NCBI RefSeq assembly: GCF_016808335.1
Contig: NC_053147.1
Location: 19,392,913-19,456,912 of the forward strand
Source: Panicum virgatum
Lineage: Eukaryota > Streptophyta > Magnoliopsida > Poales > Poaceae
DNA length: 64,000 nucleotides
Direction: 5' to 3'
Made by a program: the position numbers and the translations under genes. The number at the start of each line of letters is the position of its first letter. The first letter of the stretch is position 1. Shown in pieces: positions 57,934 through 64,000 of the stretch. Under the pieces are notes generated by a model that saw only the letters and a list, made by a program, of their open reading frames with translations, was not told the origin of the DNA and did not search any database.

Positions 57934-60900
57934 TTACTGCCTATCCAAGAACATGTAATCAGCATGGCCGGCCTGGAATCCAGCTGTTGCCGTTGCCAAT
58001 TCCTTGAGGAAGGAGACAACCTCCTCCGATGAGTTGAGCAGGTAACGGGCGTTGGAGCGCTTCCTTCCGACGGCGCAGGAGAAGTAGTTCTCGCCCTTCA
58101 GATCGAGGACCGAGGATCCTTCGCGCCAGTTGTGGTCGCTGCTTGTGCTGCTGTGACTTGACGAGGATGACTTCTCAGATGCAACCTGCTGCGCCTTCTG
58201 TGTCCTGGTCTGTGAGTTCCTGGAGTTGCTCCTGCCGTTGGATGGCCTTCCGTTTGGCCTCCGGTCAAGGGATGCTGAGCCACCCTCTGGCTTTACTTTG
58301 GATTCAGAGGGGTACTCGGGATCGAAGAAGACATAGATGTCCTCATCCTGAAAACAAGAGGAAGCAGATGCTACAAAAGTCAAAGATGGATAGAACAGGC
58401 GTTGAAATTATTCATCAAAAACAGTATAGTAATACATGAATGAACTTAAATAAGAACTCCTACAGTACACCTGAAAGATGGATATTATTCTTTTTAACTA
58501 ACAGATGGATATTATTCAAAGTAAGCTTTTAACAATCAGAAGGAAACATGCAGAATCGATACAGAAAGCTCCTCCATTTATTTAGAACTGCTATTTGAAT
58601 GCATATCCAAACAGTTAGCAATTCTGGTCTCAAACTTATCCGTAGAGTTTTGAGAAGCGACTCATTTTGTATTGTTGCATCAGCAGATTGACAAGGATGT
58701 TTCTTTTGGTAAATTAACGTAACAGTATCAATCTTTTTTATGTGGACAAGTCTCTACTCCTATAATGCAGCAGTAGTTCGTGCGTCGCTCCTCTCCGTAC
58801 CCCGCCGCGTCCTATAAAGCGGCAGTGGCCGTGCGTCACGCGCGGAGCGCGACTCCGTCCGCTGCACGTCGCCGCGCAAGGGGTATCTGCCCCGACGTAC
58901 GAAAACCGCTGCGCCCCAAGCCCCCTCGCCCACGCGCACGTTTCGACAACCGCCATCCGCACGTCGACCCACCTTTCCTGTCCGGCGCTCCCCCTCCCGT
59001 CGCCCGCAAGAGGCCCGCGCCACCGCTCTCCGTCCTGCGCGCCTTCCTCCCGTCGCCGCCCGTGGCCAACGCGGCACCTAGGGTTCGCGGAGGACCTTCC
59101 GCCGTCCCGCGCGTGCTCGTGGTGCGTCACGCCGCCACCTCCGCCCCCGCCACCAGCACCGGCACTTCCATGTCGGTCCGATTCGCCGGCCGCCACCGTA
59201 CCTCTCCTTCCCTGCCCGACACCACGTACGTCCGATGGACAGCGCCGCCGTAGCCGACGGTCCAAGCGCAAGCGTGGATTCCGGAGCCCCCCGATCGTGG
59301 GGGAGCAGCCGCGCGGGATGGGTGGCGGCGACGTGGCCCCGGCGTTCATTGTCTTGGATCTGAGGTCTGCTCTGCTCTGGACCGCGCGGGTATGTCGTCG
59401 TGACCCACACGACGGCAATCGCGCAGCTGAACTGCAGTTTGGCATGTCCACTGCCCTCCGTCGCGCACGCCACCGCGCTCCGCATCGCCGTGCTTCCCGC
59501 CACCCCGCGGCACCAGCTCGTCACCAACAGCGCGAAGCGACCATGAACTACACGCCCTGGAGCAGCACCGACGCAAACCGCACCACCGCCACGCCGAAGC
59601 TCCTCGACAGGACGGCTGTGGCGACGAGGGACGCTGCCACCACGAGCTGCAGCAGCCAATGGTAGTGGCCCTCGAGCCCGGCGTGGTACGCGGATTGGAA
59701 CCGGAGCAGGAGCAATTCCTGGCCGAACATCGGCGCCGCGCGCGCGGCCACCACGTCCCCAACCCCAGCGTCGCGGTGCGATGCGAGGTCGGCGGCCAGT
59801 GCCACTGACGGACGCGTAGATGGCGAGGTGGAGGTACATGGTGGCGTGCTCGAGGCTATCCGGCTGGAGGCAGAACGCGAGGATGGGGAGGTCGATGAAC
59901 TGGTCGGCAATGGCGAGCACTGATCGAGAACGAAAGCAGCGGGTAGAGCTCCAGGAGCCTCAAGTGGCCAGGCCAGCCAACTGTCTTCACTTCAGGGCAA
60001 GTGCAGGGTTGCATGAAAAGATGAAGGGAGCAGCAGAACAGGGATACATGTCAATTCAGGTGTCTTGCTTGCCGTGTCTCTTCGCTTCATCATGTCATTG
60101 ACTGACAGTAAGGAAAATTTCATAGTTATCTTGCCGTCTCTTCGCTTGATTATGCTTCAACAGTACTACTTTATCATCATTATCTTGCTTTGTTTCTTAA
60201 ATCAGCAGATTATCTTGTTCCCAAATCTTAACTGCATTTTCTGTATTCAGAAAGAGTTTTCTAAACTGAAACTCTGCTACAACTGATCGGCTCAGTATTC
60301 TTCTCCTCCTGTCAATGAACATCAGATGCAGGACAGTGTACATGTCTTATAATTTGCACTGGCGAAACATTTCTATTCTCAATGTGTTTTTTTTTTCTTT
60401 TTGAGGTGGGGTGCAGATGGCAAGAAGTCACTGATCGGATGACTCTATGGGTTGTTCCAGATTTTTAGGTTCCATAAAGTTTCTCCATAGCCAATTTCTA
60501 TATTGATGTATTTCGCATATCACTGCAATCAATTGGAAATACCAATTATTTCTTTCACTTGGTATGAGAATAATCACTTTGTACCTCCTATGTTTATTTT
60601 GACATTATTATGTTTTATTAAAAAAGCCACTGCACCCACGGCCACAACAAGGAGGCGGCGGCGGTTGCATCAACATTTCAACGTCGTGACGTGCGGGGAA
60701 GAGAAGAGAGGAGAGCCACAGCCACACCGTTAATAGCCGTTGCAACGCACGGGCTTTTCTACTAGTTTCTTCTTAAGGCAGGACTTATCCAAAAAATGAT
60801 TTCTAAACAGTAACAGGGTATTTTACAATTTGACCATAAATCAGTTGGTAAGGAAAGATATAGTTGCCTTTGAAAGTTTGACTATGATCCAAGCATTTTA

Positions 60901-63498
60901 AATTTTCACATAAAAAATGAAGCATAAATACTGCTTTTCATAATGCATCTGCACCTAAAAAACAAACAGATTGAAGCAAGAACATGGAACTGCAAAATTA
61001 CCTTTCCAAGGAAGTGTCCTACACATAGGACATAGTCAATTGGAGTATCCATGTTTTCACTGTGAACTATCTCCCCTAAAATACGATCAATTGCAGCACC
61101 CTATACAAAGGAAACAAATGATCTGTAAAACTCAACTAGCCTAATATGGAGAAAATGATCTACCAACGTGAATCATCATACTGCACCACTGACCTTTGTA
61201 ACGCCAACAGACCGAACTTCAACTGAATGACTCCCCTGAACAACATCAACAGCTGCATTCGAGATCGGACCTGTCCACAAGTGCTGCAGCATATCTCTTG
61301 CTTGTAGCCTTCCAAATTCAACATCTTTGCAATAGCAGGTGGAAATAAAATGTTAGCGCACAAATGCTTTTACTTTTCTATAAAAAAAATATGCATGGAA
61401 GATCAACACCTACCAGCATACTTGTAATTCCACACAAATGATGTTTCACGGTGTTCGAAGTGGGACCTTGGGGTTCTTTCTGTAAAGTATTCAAAAACAT
61501 GCTGGGAGGAAACAAATTGTCAGAAACTTTATATTTATTGGATACAACAGGACATTATTCATGAAGCAGGCTCACCTTTACACTGTCAACCCAGTCCATG
61601 TTCAGATGCTCAGGCATTGTTGTCATCCATTCTCCATAAGTCGGGCGTAGAAACATCCCATGCTCTGCCGCCAACCACATTTTAAATTCTCCAAAATTCT
61701 GCACACATAGAGAGATGTGTTGGTTCTGAGGTGAAATATAGTGGTCAACCGCAAATATAAAATGAAAGACAGGCCTGCTCTGAGTATTACTTCATCGAGA
61801 ACACTCCTGTCACTGCCACTGAGAACAATAACTGTAGTATGCTCATCCTCACAGAGGGCTTTCAGAGGACCCTTTAAGTCAGGATGCAACTTGAGTTCCA
61901 TTTCCTTGATTTGGTCACCACCCCTTCTACCAGAGGATTCGACTGGCTCGGTCAATGTTGAATTGAAACCCTACAACCAGTCATATGTATAAATAACGAG
62001 AATTGAAGCTGTTACTGTAAAGGTCCAATTAACATTATCCACTCATAAAGAACTTCAAAGTGCAAGGGTCCTGAAAGTCTTATGGAAATCTGAAAGTAAA
62101 AAAACTTCACTGGCATTCCTGAATCGCTAAAGACTTGAATATGCGACAAATTTCTCATGATGACCTAGTCTAGCAGAGGGTAAGCAGCAACCAGAGTGAA
62201 GACAACATCCGTATGAGCAAAAGATGTGATTGTTCAAATTGACTCTATAAAGAGCACTTGCTACTGGATACAAGTGAGCAATTTCTGAATTATAACACTC
62301 AGTTAACATGATGAAAATTTTCACCACGATATCAATTATGATTGTAAGAAAGAAGAAATATGGAATTACCAATATCAGCAGACGGTTTTTAGATCGCAGA
62401 TATTGCTGGATTGCTGTTTGACTAGGGAGACTGGGCGGAACTTGTCTTGTTCTCAGTTGTGCTTCAGCAACCGTGTCATTTAGTTCACTACATGAAAAAT
62501 GAAAGGATGATCATCAGAAAGCCAGAGTTGCAAACAAAATTTATACCAAAGGGACTAGGGTCCAAACTATTAATAAAACTACTGGAAGTTAGAACCTCAC
62601 CATACAAAAGTTTCAGCCCAATCTTGAGCCGTGTGAGTTGTCACATGAGCATAGTTATGCCTGTGCCTTTTCTCCCTCTCATCGGATGACATCGTTAAAG
62701 CATGACGTATTGAATCTGCAACTTCTGTAATATTCCAAGGGTTTACTAGAATAGCACCAGCTCCAAGTGATTGGGCAGCCCCAGCAAACTGAAATTGCAG
62801 TGATAGCAACAAATTTAGAAAATAAAACAATTCTCTCAGAAACAACAAATTATGGCATAATTGATCGGTTACCTCACTAAGTATCAGAACTCCTTTCTTA
62901 GATCCTTGGCATGCGACATACTCATAGCTCACAAGGTTCATCCCATCTCTCAGTGATGTTACAAGAGCCACATCTGAACAAAGACAGTGAAATTAACATG
63001 TATAACAAAAGGCAGGAAACCTCTGATTAAATGAATACATCAGCTATATTAAAGATGTTAGCAGTCCAATCTGCCTATTGTAAGCATCAAGAGAACTGTA
63101 GTAATTACCTGTGACGGCATAAAGAGCGCACAAGGCATGGAAATCAAGAGATCGGTCCTGCAAAAAATACATTATTTCAGATTCTTTTTAAGAAAATGCA
63201 TTATCTTATGCAGGATTGAAATCTTGATAGTTTATCTGTAATACTTCAGACATCAAAATAGATAATATCATTTCTGCAAAATTAGAACCTTATGTTTTTA
63301 ATTGGTGCTAATGAGCAGTGCCTACTCAGCAGAAGATTTGATATATTGCTTAGGTAAAGTTAGGTCATAATACATCTATGAAGGCAGCAATAAAAAGTGG
63401 GAAAACTACCAGATGATGAATAGGGACAGCAGATAAGGTTCCAAATCGACCATTTATGCGCCCAACAATTTCATGCACTTGGCTTGTAAGCTTTTGAT
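57934..63498 (-). CDS. TPS1-like: Trehalose-6-phosphate synthase, class I (TPS1 type), 5' part off the window
   Basis: Eleven 3' exons on the minus strand: 63410-63498, 63109-63157, 62873-62973, 62601-62788, 62370-62487, 61791-61970, 61576-61698, 61414-61501, 61194-61324, 61002-61100 and 57934-58347, in phase throughout, ~526 residues. The GT20 synthase part ends here with LDRSLDFHALCALYAVTD and DGMNLVSYEYVACQG. The TPP-like domain follows (LLILGFNSTLTEP, VIVLSGSDRS, GMFLRPTYGEW, VEFGRLQARDML, TKGAAIDRIL). In place of the phosphatase DxDxT nucleophile stands GFNSTL, so this domain should be catalytically dead, as in TPS1. The last exon carries DEDIYVFFDPEYPSE and the Ser-rich class I tail. 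It makes trehalose-6-phosphate from UDP-glucose and glucose-6-phosphate, a sucrose-status signal. Its last intron is 2654 bp because of a Helitron. Confidence 0.95.
58751..60765 (+). mobile_element. Helitron in the last TPS1 intron
   Basis: It starts TCTCTACTCCTATAATGCAG, the style of grass Helitron 5' ends (5'-TC), and ends with a hairpin AGCCGTTGCAACGCACGGGC (60735-60754), an AT-rich stretch and CTAG followed by T, the canonical 3' end. Length 2015 bp. It has no RepHel-type coding region, so it is non-autonomous. The GC-rich interior contains a captured fragment of a DUF716 gene. The base before the 5' TC is G where A is expected, which may be a later mutation or a sign that the border is off by a few bases. 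Confidence 0.78.
59350..60000 (-). pseudogene. Captured DUF716 (TMEM45-like) gene fragment, frameshifted
   Basis: On the minus strand, conserved pieces occur in family order but in alternating frames: RLLELYPLLSFSISVLA, then SLEHATMYLHLAIYASV, then LALAADL-like sequence, QSAYHAGLEGHYHWLLQLVV with SFGVAVVRFASVLLQGV, and further on GSGHAKLQFSCAIAVVW. Frame changes lie near 59810 and 59550. DUF716 proteins are multi-pass membrane proteins, and the hydrophobic stretches are visible. No start codon or C-terminus is clear. It lies wholly inside the Helitron and on its opposite strand. Confidence 0.6.
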
Positions 63499-64000
63499 CT
63501 GCATATCATAGTGACTAGTTATTCAGTGACCAAAAACAATTTCGTAGAATTCGCAGAACAGATTAATGGCATTATGGTATAAAACCAGCAAAAACAGTTG
63601 TAAAGCAATTTATTTAATCCATTTATCCAGAAGCAAGGTCCCTCATGAGAGGTTTAACACATTTTTAAAAGAACAGGTGGTACTATGGGCATCCTCATCC
63701 ACGCACGCTAGACTCAAGCAAGTTCTAAGTACAAAGTGACTCGTGATTACAATACAATTTATTTCTTATCAATAATAAACAACCAAAAACAAACATATGG
63801 GTTCGTCAAGTTGTCTACATAAGATGCAAACTATAGCAGCATTCATTGAGTGTTTTAAATCAAAACATAATAAAAAAAAAATTTGCAAGCAGCATACAAC
63901 TGCTCCCTCAGGTCACGTCTAGGTGTTGTTTTGGATAACCACAAGACATCTACAGAAGCTAATTAGAATGTAACATTGTGGATGCTTTGAGGCAAATATA

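Noticed and set aside
58738..59451. 237-codon Gly/Arg-rich minus-strand frame
   Set aside because: It lies in GC-rich Helitron filler, competes with plus-strand frames, and has no domain.
63880..63960. Possible further TPS1 exon near the right edge
   Set aside because: A minus-strand frame reads SKTTPRRDLREQ but does not match the conserved TPS sequence expected before the exon at 63498, so I treat it as intron.

Overview
This is nuclear DNA of a grass. Genes are split by introns with GT..AG borders, coding exons are very GC-rich, and the spaces between genes are full of Tourist-like and Stowaway MITEs, hAT, Mutator-like, Helitron and copia elements. Several proteins, such as a HOX1A/HAZ1-type PHD-homeodomain protein of 722 residues, look like those of panicoid grasses (the sorghum, sugarcane, maize and Setaria group). 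The exact species cannot be told from the sequence alone.

Layout, left to right. 1-3480 (minus): 5' seven exons of a DUF616 (MUCI70-like) Golgi glycosyltransferase; its 3' end lies beyond the left edge. 6972-8392 (plus): a three-exon DUF506 gene. 9670-18865 (minus): a group C Raf-like (HT1-type) protein kinase, whose first intron holds a complete but decayed Ty1/copia element (10914-16925, target duplication CATAT). 19700-23070: a GC-rich tract, a hAT element and two MITEs. 23077-27103: a 4.03-kb Mutator-like element with roughly 260-bp terminal inverted repeats and a perfect 9-bp target duplication; it carries two spliced GRF-type zinc-finger genes and no transposase that I can see. 27113-34400: LINE debris, a retroposon tail, MITEs and a 158-bp tandem duplication. 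34429-35160 (minus): a VQ-motif gene. 36435-37470 and 39673-40707: two almost identical 1.04-kb hAT elements in opposite orientation, each with its own perfect 8-bp target duplication. 45368-49600 (minus): the PHD-homeodomain gene. 52862-53314 and 55693-56322 (minus): an S40-type senescence regulator and an odd relative. 57934 to the right edge (minus): the 3' eleven exons of a class I trehalose-6-phosphate synthase (TPS1 type), whose last intron contains a 2.0-kb Helitron (58751-60765) that has captured a DUF716 gene fragment.

The host genes are independent single genes, not an operon-like set. The kinase, VQ protein, PHD-homeodomain protein, S40 protein and TPS1 belong to families linked to signalling, stress or senescence, but nothing here shows that they act together. 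The remarkable content is the transposon layer: two different element classes sit in introns of working-looking genes, one element carries a pair of zinc-finger genes, and one inverted hAT pair looks very young. Exon borders were read by eye from splice consensus, reading phase and family resemblance; UTRs are not defined.
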